Shown: piece by piece, positions 1 to 5,526 of the stretch
Numbering within the stretch: the first letter of the stretch is position 1
Layout of the letters: every line of letters starts with the position of its first letter
IMG/VR virus record: IMGVR_UViG_3300034062_000407
Location: 1 to 29,916 of that record
Reading direction: 5' to 3' (one strand)
Source of the DNA: a virus
Length of the DNA stretch: 29,916 bases
Program-made: the position numbers and the translations under genes
Notes under the pieces: generated by a model
The model's database searches: none
The model's input: only the letters and a program-made list of their open reading frames with translations
What the model was told of the DNA's origin: nothing

Positions 1-524
1 CCCGCAATTCCCGCCTCCGCTTGGAGTTGTTGGCGTGGGCCACAATCCAAATTCTGTCTCTTTTATGTTTAGCTCCAACATCGGAAGCTCCCAGCACTCC
101 CCAGTTCGCATCGAACCCCATTTGGGCAAGGTCGCACAATACTCTGTCGAGTCCTCGAATAGTGAGCATTGGTGAGTTCTCAATGAATGCGTATTCTGGT
201 CGTACTTCGCAAATGATCCTTGCCATTTCTCTCCAGAGTCCTGATCGTTCTCCATTAAGTCCTGCACCTTTTCCTGCCGCAGACAAGTCTTGACAAGGGA
301 AGCCTCCTGAGATGACATCAACTTTTCCTGCCCAAGGCTTTCCATCGAATGTGCAGATGTCGTCCCAGATAGGGAATCTAGGTAAGAATCCATCAGCTTG
401 CCTTTGCAGTAAAACTCTGCGTGGGTAATCTTCGATTTCAACGGCACACACAGTTCTCCATCCGAGCAAATGTCCTGCAAGTATCCCCCCCCCCCCCCCC
501 CGCAAATAATGCCAACTCATTCAT
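1..524 (-). CDS. C5 DNA-cytosine methyltransferase, out of frame at a poly-G tract, 3' end at window edge
   Basis: Read leftward from the ATG at 524-522, the protein begins MNELALFAGGGGG. With the 17 G residues as written the frame then closes at a TGA at 440-438. Dropping one G restores a continuous frame to base 1: ILAGHLLGWRTVCAVEIEDY (SAM-binding motif I region), GGFPCQDLS (motif IV with the catalytic Cys), IENSP (motif VI, normally ENV) and KRDRIWIV (motif VIII). This is a typical phage Dcm-like enzyme transferring a methyl group from SAM to C5 of cytosine, perhaps protecting phage DNA. Target-recognition and motif IX/X regions are not in the window. The start codon overlaps the stop of the preceding gene (ATGA). 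Either the tract is a phase-variable switch, the gene is broken, or the homopolymer length is an assembly error. Confidence 0.85.
485..501. repeat. 17-base homopolymer (poly-C on +, poly-G in the methyltransferase)
   Basis: An uninterrupted run of 17 C on the + strand. On the coding strand it encodes the Gly-rich loop of methyltransferase motif I. Sixteen bases would keep the frame and give the family-length loop AGGGGGILAG; seventeen does not. Confidence 0.95.
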
Positions 525-922
525 GCACCGCCTTTTAATTTTGCAATTTTTGCTCGTATATTTTCTGGCATTGGTACAGCCTTTTTACTGTCTTGCTCGA
601 TCTTGACCAGTGCAGGGTCTTTTAAGGTCTTTGGCTTGATCTCTGGAATCTCAGCCCCATCCCATCGCTGTTGATTTAAATAAACCTTGGGTGCGGGTAT
701 GAATGCCCCATTGTCTTGAAGCCACTGAGCAGTGGTGGCCATCCATTGAATGTGTTTCAGGATAATGTGCTTTTGGCTGAAATAATAGGACTCAACCCAT
801 TTTTTCTTGCAAGCAGACTTTTCACCTTTTCGGACACATTTTGGATAAGCGATCCAGAATTCCTCAAAACCCTCGTCTGTCAGTGAAGTTCCTTTTGGTT
901 GTTCATACCCAAATAAGTCCAT
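521..922 (-). CDS. phage replication-protein-like (DnaT/O C-terminal-like) protein
   Basis: A 133-residue protein starting at MDLFGYEQ; the start is chosen because AAAGGAAAAG lies just upstream of this ATG. An upstream in-frame TTG at 952 would add ten residues. The core FEEFWIAYPKCVRKGEK and the later FIPAPKVYLNQQRWDG form a pattern I know from the C-terminal part of phage replication initiators (O/DnaT-like proteins), where it follows a DNA-binding domain. Here it stands alone, without an N-terminal helix-turn-helix or helicase-loader part. The tail is Lys-rich. Its stop overlaps the methyltransferase start, so the two are probably translationally coupled. A role in replication is inferred from the motif only. 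Confidence 0.7.
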   Translation of the reverse strand: MDLFGYEQPKGTSLTDEGFEEFWIAYPKCVRKGEKSACKKKWVESYYFSQKHIILKHIQWMATTAQWLQDNGAFIPAPKVYLNQQRWDGAEIPEIKPKTLKDPALVKIEQDSKKAVPMPENIRAKIAKLKGGA

Positions 923-1200
923 GCTCTTTTCCTTTAGCCATAGTTTCTCCAAGGGTGGATAGATGGCTGTTTCTATCCTGACCTCTCCAGACTTTTAATG
1001 ATGTATTACCTAAAAAGTCCCAAGTGCGCTTGACGGGTTAATTCGCTTATACATTTGGCCTTGTTACCACCGATGAACCAAATGCTTTACCAGTCGCTCA
1101 ACCAACGCTGGTCGCCTTTTGCTCTGGGGTGTACAGAGTGCGGTGTTTTCTTCCAAGCCATCCATGCAAATGCGCTTCTATCGTGTGGAGTACGGCCTCC
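923..1200. other. intergenic stretch with no supported gene
   Basis: Short open frames exist on both strands, but none has a ribosome binding site or recognisable product. A 7-bp inverted repeat CATTTGG/CCAAATG (about 1050-1083) spans a 19-base loop without a T-run. Leftward transcripts from the 1368-1397 promoter would cross this region only if they read through the terminator at 1201. Confidence 0.5.
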
Positions 1201-1325
1201 AAAAACAAAAACCCCTCAAATAACTCTGGTGGTCTTGGCTCTTGGCGAGAGCAACAGCAAACGAATGACGCTAATCAAAAGTTCACTTGCCGTCTGACAA
1301 GACCGCCACAGGTATCTGAGGGGTT
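1201..1325 (-). terminator. strong intrinsic terminator closing the structured RNA
   Basis: On the minus strand AACCCCTCA (1325-1317) pairs with TGAGGGGTT (1218-1210), extended inward by about 19 more mostly paired positions. It is followed at once by TTTTTGTTTTT down to 1201. The T-run exists only on this strand, which sets the orientation. Confidence 0.7.
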
Positions 1326-1361
1326 CTTTAATTAGCGTCAATCGTCTGATGCCACTCAGAC
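1201..1361 (-). ncRNA. candidate structured leader / small RNA, about 161 nt
   Basis: The predicted transcript runs leftward from about 1361, one helix turn after a TATAAT box, to a U-rich end at 1201. It starts with a hairpin (CGTCTGA/TCAGACG, 1343-1349 with 1356-1362). It then folds as a 28-position long stem (1298-1325 with 1210-1237) with only three mismatches and one G-U pair as RNA. A small GCTCT/AGAGC hairpin (1238-1252) sits in the loop. A 10-base pairing, ATTAGCGTCA (1331-1340) with TGACGCTAAT (1266-1275), crosses the long stem, so a pseudoknot or alternative fold is possible. No family I recognise. The layout resembles the lambda late leader (6S RNA); that function is inferred. Confidence 0.6.
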
Positions 1362-1367
1362 GCTTTG

Positions 1368-1397
1368 ATTATAAGCATACTTTTTTTAATCTTGCAA
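1368..1397 (-). promoter_or_regulatory. sigma70-like leftward promoter
   Basis: A perfect -10 TATAAT (1373-1368) is preceded by an 18-base spacer and TTGCAA (1397-1392; four of six matches to TTGACA). The spacer contains a 7-base A run. It lies just past, and slightly inside, the 3' end of the winged-helix gene. The predicted start is at about 1361, immediately at the first hairpin. It is the best promoter-like sequence I found and would feed the leftward late genes. Confidence 0.6.
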
Positions 1398-1745
1398 GAA
1401 TTTGCGTTTGTCACCAAATCTGGATGGATATTTTAGGAAATCATAAGCCCCCCTCCTGAACACCCGCGACTTCAGTTCATCGCCCTCATATATGCCAACA
1501 CCCACCCATGATGGGGCTTTGACCTTTACCCTGCTGTCATGGATTGCCTCTCGGCCACTCTGGGTCAAGTGCCATTCCTCACCGATCTCGACCACCAGCC
1601 CGAGCCTCTGCATATCGTCCAAATATCGGACAAAGTGGATTGATAACTGAGAATTCACAGTGTCCATGTTGGTGAATGATCGGCTTGTTCTACCGCCTCC
1701 AGCCAAGCGAACAAGAAGGGTTTTGTGGCCATGTGAGAGTTTCAT
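1386..1745 (-). CDS. small winged-helix-like phage protein, possible regulator
   Basis: A 119-residue basic protein. The N-terminal half (FVRYLDDMQRLGLVVEIGEE, then WHLTQSGREAIHD) has the look of a winged-helix domain: a helix, a two-strand wing and a 'LTQSGREAI' helix as in MarR-type proteins. The C-terminal part (GIYEGDELKSRVFRRGAYDF, then PSRFGDKRKF) follows a pattern seen in small uncharacterised phage proteins. Its start overlaps the stop of the Cys-rich gene (ATGA) and no separate ribosome binding site is seen, so it is probably translationally coupled. It lies directly upstream of the promoter/terminator element, making it a candidate for regulating it. DNA binding is inferred, not shown. 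Confidence 0.6.
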   Translation of the reverse strand: MKLSHGHKTLLVRLAGGGRTSRSFTNMDTVNSQLSIHFVRYLDDMQRLGLVVEIGEEWHLTQSGREAIHDSRVKVKAPSWVGVGIYEGDELKSRVFRRGAYDFLKYPSRFGDKRKFLQD

Positions 1746-1939
1746 TTTTTGTTTGCGATAAAGGTTTTAGAGATAAATTCTTTTTGGCAGCGTGACTGGC
1801 TCACCATTTGAGCCTCGTAAAGAGTAGAACAGTCAGAGCAGGGTGAGCAGACCTCTTTTGAGACTTTTGCCCAATATTGCCACTCCAGAAAGATTTTCCT
1901 GTCTGGAAAGCAGTGAGGATAGAACTTTTCATGGAACAT
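1742..1939 (-). CDS. small Cys-rich, putative zinc-binding protein
   Basis: A 65-residue protein with Cys at 10, 31, 34, 37 and 51. The block VCSPCSDCSTLYEAQMVSQS, followed by RCQ, matches a pattern (CxxCxxxxxxxM....RC) I associate with small phage zinc-ribbon-like proteins of unknown role. It is the first gene of the leftward unit after the divergent region and is coupled by ATGA to the winged-helix gene. No convincing Shine-Dalgarno is visible upstream, so the exact start is uncertain. Metal binding is inferred from Cys spacing. Confidence 0.6.
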   Translation of the reverse strand: MFHEKFYPHCFPDRKIFLEWQYWAKVSKEVCSPCSDCSTLYEAQMVSQSRCQKEFISKTFIANKK

Positions 1940-2055
1940 TTGCCATTGTTGCTTTTTTTTAACAATTTTGCAGATATTTATCTAATTCTTTGAAAAAGTG
2001 TGTGTAAAATCATTTATGCGCTGAAATCACTCAGCCATAACAAGGAGAACTGCAA
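1940..2055. promoter_or_regulatory. divergent intergenic region with candidate promoters both ways
   Basis: The leftward regulatory genes and the rightward recombination operon start from this AT-rich 116-base region. Rightward, TTGAAA at about 1991 is a good -35, but the matching -10 (TTTATG at 17 bases) is poor. Leftward, TTTACA with a TTAGAT-like box 17 bases on is equally weak. AAGGAG at 2042-2047 is a clear ribosome binding site for the rightward gene. I cannot place the promoters exactly. Confidence 0.4.
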
Positions 2056-2319
2056 ATGAACAAACCTCAATTCACTTTTAATCTGATCGAGAAATTCGAT
2101 CCAAAAACTTATAACTCAACTTGGTCAATCGTCAATGATGATGGCGAAAGATTTGAATCTTTTGCTGACCATGAAGGAGAGAAGGCATTTGAAGTTTGGA
2201 TGTCTTATTTGTCTGAAGAAGAAAAAGCGCAATATCTTGATTATGTTGCAGACTGTGATGCTGCTGACGCAGTTTGGCATGAGCAACAAAAAGAGCGTTT
2301 GCACTTTTCATTTAACTAA
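2056..2319 (+). CDS. hypothetical acidic protein, first gene of rightward operon
   Basis: An 87-residue acidic protein with AAGGAG nine bases ahead of the ATG. No motif I recognise. It is predicted to be soluble and mostly helical in its second half (EVWMSYLSEEEKAQYLDYVA), with many Asp, Glu and aromatic residues. It heads the operon that carries annealing protein, exonuclease and SSB. Acidic first genes of early phage operons often bind host proteins, but nothing here proves that. A weak AGGGG/CCCCT hairpin (2325-2340) separates it from the next gene. Confidence 0.6.
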   Translation: MNKPQFTFNLIEKFDPKTYNSTWSIVNDDGERFESFADHEGEKAFEVWMSYLSEEEKAQYLDYVADCDAADAVWHEQQKERLHFSFN

Positions 2320-2357
2320 ATCAAAGGGGCTTAATCCCCTATTAACTGGAGAACTAC

Positions 2358-2516
2358 ATGAACACTCGTTTCCTTCGCCATGTGCGAAAAATCTTTGCTA
2401 CTTATGACGCACCCCCAGAAACGATCAGGTCTTATCAAAGACAGTGGGTCAGATCAGTGCGTCAACTTGGAGACAAGTGGCTGGTGGCTAAACAAATCAA
2501 AAGGATTGAACAATGA
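2358..2516 (+). CDS. small basic protein (52 aa)
   Basis: MNTRFLRHVRKIFATYDAPP opens a 52-residue, Arg/Lys-rich protein of unknown function. Support comes from a good ribosome binding site (GGAG, seven bases before the ATG) and an ATGA overlap with the ERF gene (ATG 2513, stop 2514-2516). The leader TGGAGAACTACATGAA is nearly repeated at the gene starting at 4123. The basic, amphipathic composition (QRQWVRSVRQLGDKW) could fit nucleic-acid binding, but that is a guess. Confidence 0.65.
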   Translation: MNTRFLRHVRKIFATYDAPPETIRSYQRQWVRSVRQLGDKWLVAKQIKRIEQ

Positions 2517-3070
2517 AACTCATCGCCACAGCATTGGTAAAGGCTCAAATGCGCTTTGCACCAGCACTCAAGACCTCGACCAATCCGCACTTCAAAAACA
2601 AATATGCAAACCTTGCCGCTTGCGTTGAAGCCGTTATCGACTCACTCAACTCAAATGGAATCGCCCTTGTTCAGCAGACCCATGAGCATCCAAATGGCAT
2701 TCTGGTCGAGACTGTGTTTCTGCATGAGTCTGGTGAAATGCTCAACTGTGGAAAGTTATTCTTTCCAGCACAAAAGAATGATCCTCAAGGGTTTATGGCT
2801 TGCCTGACTTATGGCCGCAGAGCGTCTTTAATGGCCGCCTGTGGCATTGCACCAGAGGACGATGATGGCAACACAGCCAGTCGCACAAAAGAGCCTGTAA
2901 GAGAGCCAGTCAAAGAAACCAAGATTCCACCAGCAATCTCAGATCAGCGTTTGCTTGCAGCCATTTCAAAGATCAAGTCTGGTGAGTACACCACCGACAA
3001 ACTCAGGGCTTCATTCAGGCTTACTGGTGAGCAAAATGAGAAACTGATCTCGGAGTTGTCCAATGCTTAA
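2513..3070 (+). CDS. ERF-family single-strand annealing protein
   Basis: A 185-residue protein of the ERF superfamily, which anneals complementary single strands in phage homologous recombination. Diagnostic stretches are NPHFKNKYANLAACVEAV (residues 24-41), the central beta region GILVETVFLHESGEMLNC, and DPQGFMACLTYGRRASLMAA with CGIAPEDDDGN after it (90-120). A charged linker and a small helical C-terminal tail (about 140-185) follow. Such proteins work with a 5'-3' exonuclease and SSB; both follow directly. The gene overlaps its downstream exonuclease neighbour by 8 bases, consistent with coupled translation and a physical complex. Confidence 0.88.
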   Translation: MKLIATALVKAQMRFAPALKTSTNPHFKNKYANLAACVEAVIDSLNSNGIALVQQTHEHPNGILVETVFLHESGEMLNCGKLFFPAQKNDPQGFMACLTYGRRASLMAACGIAPEDDDGNTASRTKEPVREPVKETKIPPAISDQRLLAAISKIKSGEYTTDKLRASFRLTGEQNEKLISELSNA

Positions 3071-3695
3071 ATTCAGAGCATCGAGCCTGTCTCAGATAAT
3101 GACCGACCCAAAAGGCAAGGGTGAATTGTCTGTCGGTGCAAAGACTTTCATTGCCAAGCAAGCCAAAGAATTTGTTTATGGCTTTGATGAAAAGATTTCC
3201 TCAAAGTACATGGACAAAGGAATTCAAGTTGAGGATCAGTCAATTGAACTTCTTAACTCGGTTTTGTTCACCAGTTACCAAAAGAACATCGAGCGAAAGG
3301 ACAATGACTGGATTACTGGTGAGTGCGACATATTCACTGGAGACTCAATCATTGACATCAAGTCCTCATGGTCGCTGACCACCTTTCCAGCCTTGGCCGA
3401 GCAAGGTGAAGACAAAGATTATGAGTGGCAACTAAGGGCTTATATGTGGCTCTGGAATGTTGACAAAGCCTCGATTGCATATTGCCTTGTCTCGACCCCA
3501 GAGGACTTGATTAAGTATGAGGACGCAAGCCTTCACCAAGTCGATCACATCGCGCCTGAACTCAGAGTCACCCGAGTCTTTTATGAGAGGGATAAAACCC
3601 TTGAGGACAAGATCAAAGTGAAGGTGGAAGCCGCCCGAGAGTATTACCAACAAATCATAAACCAAATCGCTAAAGAGCATCAAGGAGAAAATTAA
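3063..3695 (+). CDS. PD-(D/E)XK (YqaJ/lambda-exo-like) exonuclease
   Basis: A 210-residue nuclease. The active site is readable: Glu57 in GIQVEDQSIEL, Asp89 in TGECDIF, then D98-I-K100 in IIDIKSSW, and the helical QxxxY motif in YEWQLRAYMWLW (Gln123, Tyr127). This is the fold of lambda exonuclease and YqaJ-type phage recombinases, which chew 5' ends to expose 3' single strands for the annealing protein. GGAG lies seven bases before the ATG, inside the end of the ERF gene. The downstream ssb begins immediately after its stop. The role in recombination or in concatemer formation before packaging is inferred from family and context. Confidence 0.88.
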   Translation: MLKFRASSLSQIMTDPKGKGELSVGAKTFIAKQAKEFVYGFDEKISSKYMDKGIQVEDQSIELLNSVLFTSYQKNIERKDNDWITGECDIFTGDSIIDIKSSWSLTTFPALAEQGEDKDYEWQLRAYMWLWNVDKASIAYCLVSTPEDLIKYEDASLHQVDHIAPELRVTRVFYERDKTLEDKIKVKVEAAREYYQQIINQIAKEHQGEN

Positions 3696-4109
3696 ATGGC
3701 TTCAGTAAATAAAACAATTTTGATCGGTGCAGTTGGCCGTGACCCAGAGGTGCGATATTCGCAGTCAGGAAAAGCAATCGCAAACCTTAGCATTGCAACC
3801 AGTCAGAAACGCAAGGACAAGCAGACTGGTGAGTACATTGAAGACACTCAATGGCATCGGCTCAAATTCTTTGACAAACTCGCTGAGATTGTTGGTGAGT
3901 ATGTCAAGAAAGGCTCGACCATTTATGTTGAGGGTCAAATTAAATATGGCAAGTTTACAAACAAGGATGGGATGGAAATCTCAACTGTGGATATTGTTTG
4001 TAATGAAATGACCATTCTGAGCAAAGCAAAAGATCAAAAAGATCAACCAGCAGAAAAGCCAAAGCAAGCGTTACCAGAATTTGATGATGACTTAGACCTG
4101 CCTTTTTAA
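3696..4109 (+). CDS. ssb: single-stranded DNA-binding protein
   Basis: A 137-residue SSB. Residues 1-105 form the OB fold with family landmarks NKTILIGAVGRDPEVRY, ANLSIATSQ, TQWHRLKFFDKLAEIVGEYV and GSTIYVEGQIKYGKFTNKDG. A short, Lys/Pro-rich linker leads to the acidic tip DDDLDLPF, which in bacterial SSBs docks recombination and replication proteins. AAGGAG precedes the start. It coats single strands made by the exonuclease. The complete acidic tip suggests it can also recruit host SSB partners. Confidence 0.96.
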   Translation: MASVNKTILIGAVGRDPEVRYSQSGKAIANLSIATSQKRKDKQTGEYIEDTQWHRLKFFDKLAEIVGEYVKKGSTIYVEGQIKYGKFTNKDGMEISTVDIVCNEMTILSKAKDQKDQPAEKPKQALPEFDDDLDLPF

Positions 4110-4122
4110 CTTGGAGAACTAC

Positions 4123-4413
4123 ATGAAAACAGCAGGAATCGAGAGAGTTTGGAAAAACGCTGGCACTTGGTCAGATCAAGCCATGAATTTGCTTTTGAGT
4201 TTCTCAGCAAGGCAAAGAGAGGAATTCACAATGGAAGACTTCAGAAACTATGCTTCCATGCGTTATTTGCCAGAGCCACACCATGACAACTGTTGGGGTG
4301 CGTTGTTCAATGTGGCAGCAAAGCAATTTGTCATCAAGCCAACTGGCAACATGGTTGTTGCTGGCCGAGCAAAGGCTCATGGTCGCATGATTAGGACTTG
4401 GGTGAGGGCTTAA
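4123..4413 (+). CDS. hypothetical phage protein, last gene of rightward operon
   Basis: A 96-residue protein beginning MKTAGIERVWKNAGTWSDQA. This ATG is preferred over an in-frame TTG at 4111 because GGAG lies seven bases upstream. The pattern (N-terminal helices, EEFTMEDFRNYA, LPEPHHDNCWGALFNVAAKQ, then a TG-turn and HGRMIRTWVR) is shared by small proteins in the recombination regions of proteobacterial phages. It may be a small winged-helix fold, but I know no function. Its TAA overlaps the stop of the convergent lysin gene. Confidence 0.65.
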   Translation: MKTAGIERVWKNAGTWSDQAMNLLLSFSARQREEFTMEDFRNYASMRYLPEPHHDNCWGALFNVAAKQFVIKPTGNMVVAGRAKAHGRMIRTWVRA

Positions 4414-5006
4414 CGCTTCAGGATGGCCAAGGCTTCCTCAATGTGCTTAATTCGATCCTCAAGACCGATAAAGCCACCATTGATTTTCTTGGTCATTCCT
4501 TTGTAGTCTCTGGCATCCGCAAACTGGTTGAGTTTGTGGGTGTCCCAAAACCATCCCGCAGTCAAGATCGCATATTGTGGAGTGGCCACCAAGTCTGGCT
4601 CAAGCACAAAATCAACTCCCAAAGCCTGACCAGCGTGATAGTAGTTGGCATGGCCAGTCAACTGAATGCAACCTCTCCCGCGAAACCTCCAGCCATCGTC
4701 AGAAGCCTCGTCCCTGTTGCCCATCCGAGCACTGTAAACAACATTTGCGATCATCCGAGGATTGCGCTGACAGGCTTGAGCCTTGGCCGCATCAAATCGC
4801 TTTGGCCAAATCTTTTGAAGTGCCTCAGCCCGATAATTTAAATTCTCAACCAAGAACTTAAAACCACCACTCTCATGGGAGACTTGGCCAATGAAGCAAG
4901 CCTGTCTGATAGGGCTTGAAATATCAAATCTGTCAAAGGTGGCATTTAATGGATCGAGCCATTGCTCACCAATGTGCATTTGTCGGAGTTGTTCAGGACT
5001 TACCAT
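4410..5006 (-). CDS. endolysin, glycoside hydrolase family 19
   Basis: A 198-residue GH19 chitinase-like lysin that cleaves peptidoglycan glycan strands at the end of infection. Seen: FIGQVSHESGGFKFLVENLN with the likely catalytic Glu45 and Glu54, and DDGWRFRGRGCIQLTGHANY (about 104-122), the family substrate-groove signature. No signal peptide or SAR segment is visible, so export should need a holin. The start lies 14 bases inside the end of Rz, an unusual order (spanins upstream of the lysin). A GAGAG purine run precedes the ATG. Last gene of the leftward unit. Confidence 0.93.
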   Translation of the reverse strand: MVSPEQLRQMHIGEQWLDPLNATFDRFDISSPIRQACFIGQVSHESGGFKFLVENLNYRAEALQKIWPKRFDAAKAQACQRNPRMIANVVYSARMGNRDEASDDGWRFRGRGCIQLTGHANYYHAGQALGVDFVLEPDLVATPQYAILTAGWFWDTHKLNQFADARDYKGMTKKINGGFIGLEDRIKHIEEALAILKR

Positions 5007-5526
5007 TTATCAATTCTCTCATTTGATTGTAAGAATCCACGCAAGCATTAAGAGCCGCAGTGTTGCGATCACCCTGAGCCACTATTTCCGCAATGGCTGC
5101 GAGGGTTTCTCTGTCGGCTTCGCTTGCTCTGTCGGCTTCGCTTGCTCTGTCGGAATCAGAAGTTGAGTCAGCCTGTCTGTCAGGTTGACTGGTTGCTTTT
5201 GAATCTGCGCTGGCAATGGTGGGATTTGTGGTGGTTGATGGACAACTTGCGGAGGGGAAGCGCACCCGACCAGCGCGAATGGCACGATCCAGAGCAGTTT
5301 GTTTTTGATTGACAACATTTGTGGCCTCCAATAATTTGGTTGAGTTTTGATTAAGTTTCTCATTTAACAGTTGCTCAGTTTTGCGAGATTCCTCGTTCTT
5401 TTTGGCAATGGCAATCTTCATGTCATCGTCACGCTCGATCCAGCCGTAATGGTGGCCAACTCGATAAGTCCCAAAAAGGGAAATTAGAACACCAACGATT
5501 AACCAAGGAAGTGGGATTGGTAGCAT
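4993..5526 (-). CDS. Rz: Rz-like inner-membrane spanin
   Basis: A 177-residue type II membrane protein. One N-terminal membrane segment (PIPLPWLIVGVLISLFGTYR) is followed by a long charged coiled-coil-like periplasmic part (IAIAKKNEESRKTEQLLNEK onward), a low-complexity Ser/Asp/Ala region with a tandem DRASEA repeat, and a helical end. This is the i-spanin architecture, which with Rz1 fuses inner and outer membranes during lysis. Rz1 is wholly encoded inside it in another frame, the classic arrangement. Its ATG overlaps the preceding stop (TAATG). Confidence 0.88.
   Translation of the reverse strand: MLPIPLPWLIVGVLISLFGTYRVGHHYGWIERDDDMKIAIAKKNEESRKTEQLLNEKLNQNSTKLLEATNVVNQKQTALDRAIRAGRVRFPSASCPSTTTNPTIASADSKATSQPDRQADSTSDSDRASEADRASEADRETLAAIAEIVAQGDRNTAALNACVDSYNQMRELINGKS
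5082..5318 (-). CDS. Rz1: Rz1-like outer-membrane spanin lipoprotein, nested in Rz
   Basis: A 78-residue lipoprotein in an alternative frame of Rz. The start at 5318 is fixed by GGAGG seven bases upstream; a longer version from 5363 lacks this. MLSIKNKLLWIVPFALVGC is a signal peptide with lipobox LVGC (Cys19), followed by a Pro-rich segment (SPPQVVHQPPQIPPLPAQ) as in known o-spanins. The C-terminus contains tandem TEQAKP repeats, made by the same 18-base DNA repeat that gives DRASEA in Rz. It pairs with Rz across the periplasm. Confidence 0.9.
   Translation of the reverse strand: MLSIKNKLLWIVPFALVGCASPPQVVHQPPQIPPLPAQIQKQPVNLTDRLTQLLIPTEQAKPTEQAKPTEKPSQPLRK
5111..5153. repeat. 18-bp tandem repeat, 2.4 copies
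   Basis: Unit CTGTCGGCTTCGCTTGCT at 5111-5128 and 5129-5146, then CTGTCGG. Being a multiple of three, it preserves both overlapping frames, adding six residues to each of Rz (DRASEA) and Rz1 (TEQAKP). Confidence 0.95.

Noticed and set aside
21-293. Rightward 90-codon frame at the left edge
   Set aside because: It is antisense to the clear methyltransferase motifs on the minus strand.
1035-1115. tRNA-like D-arm wording on the minus strand (GGTTGAGCGACTGGTAAAGC)
   Set aside because: The D-stem does not pair and no T-arm or anticodon arm can be built.
1110-1200. Leftward frame ending GDQRWLSDW, slightly like small ribosome-modulation-type proteins
   Set aside because: Only 24 codons from the sole ATG, no Shine-Dalgarno, and a stop just upstream.
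1055-1335. Rightward open frames over the structured RNA region
   Set aside because: No ribosome binding site, no recognisable product, and they run through the long inverted repeat.
1201-1361. CRISPR repeat or retron reading of the inverted repeat
   Set aside because: No spaced repeat series, no cas gene and no reverse transcriptase in the window.
2325-2340. AGGGG/CCCCT hairpin as a terminator after the first rightward gene
   Set aside because: Only five base pairs and no T-run; the operon clearly continues.
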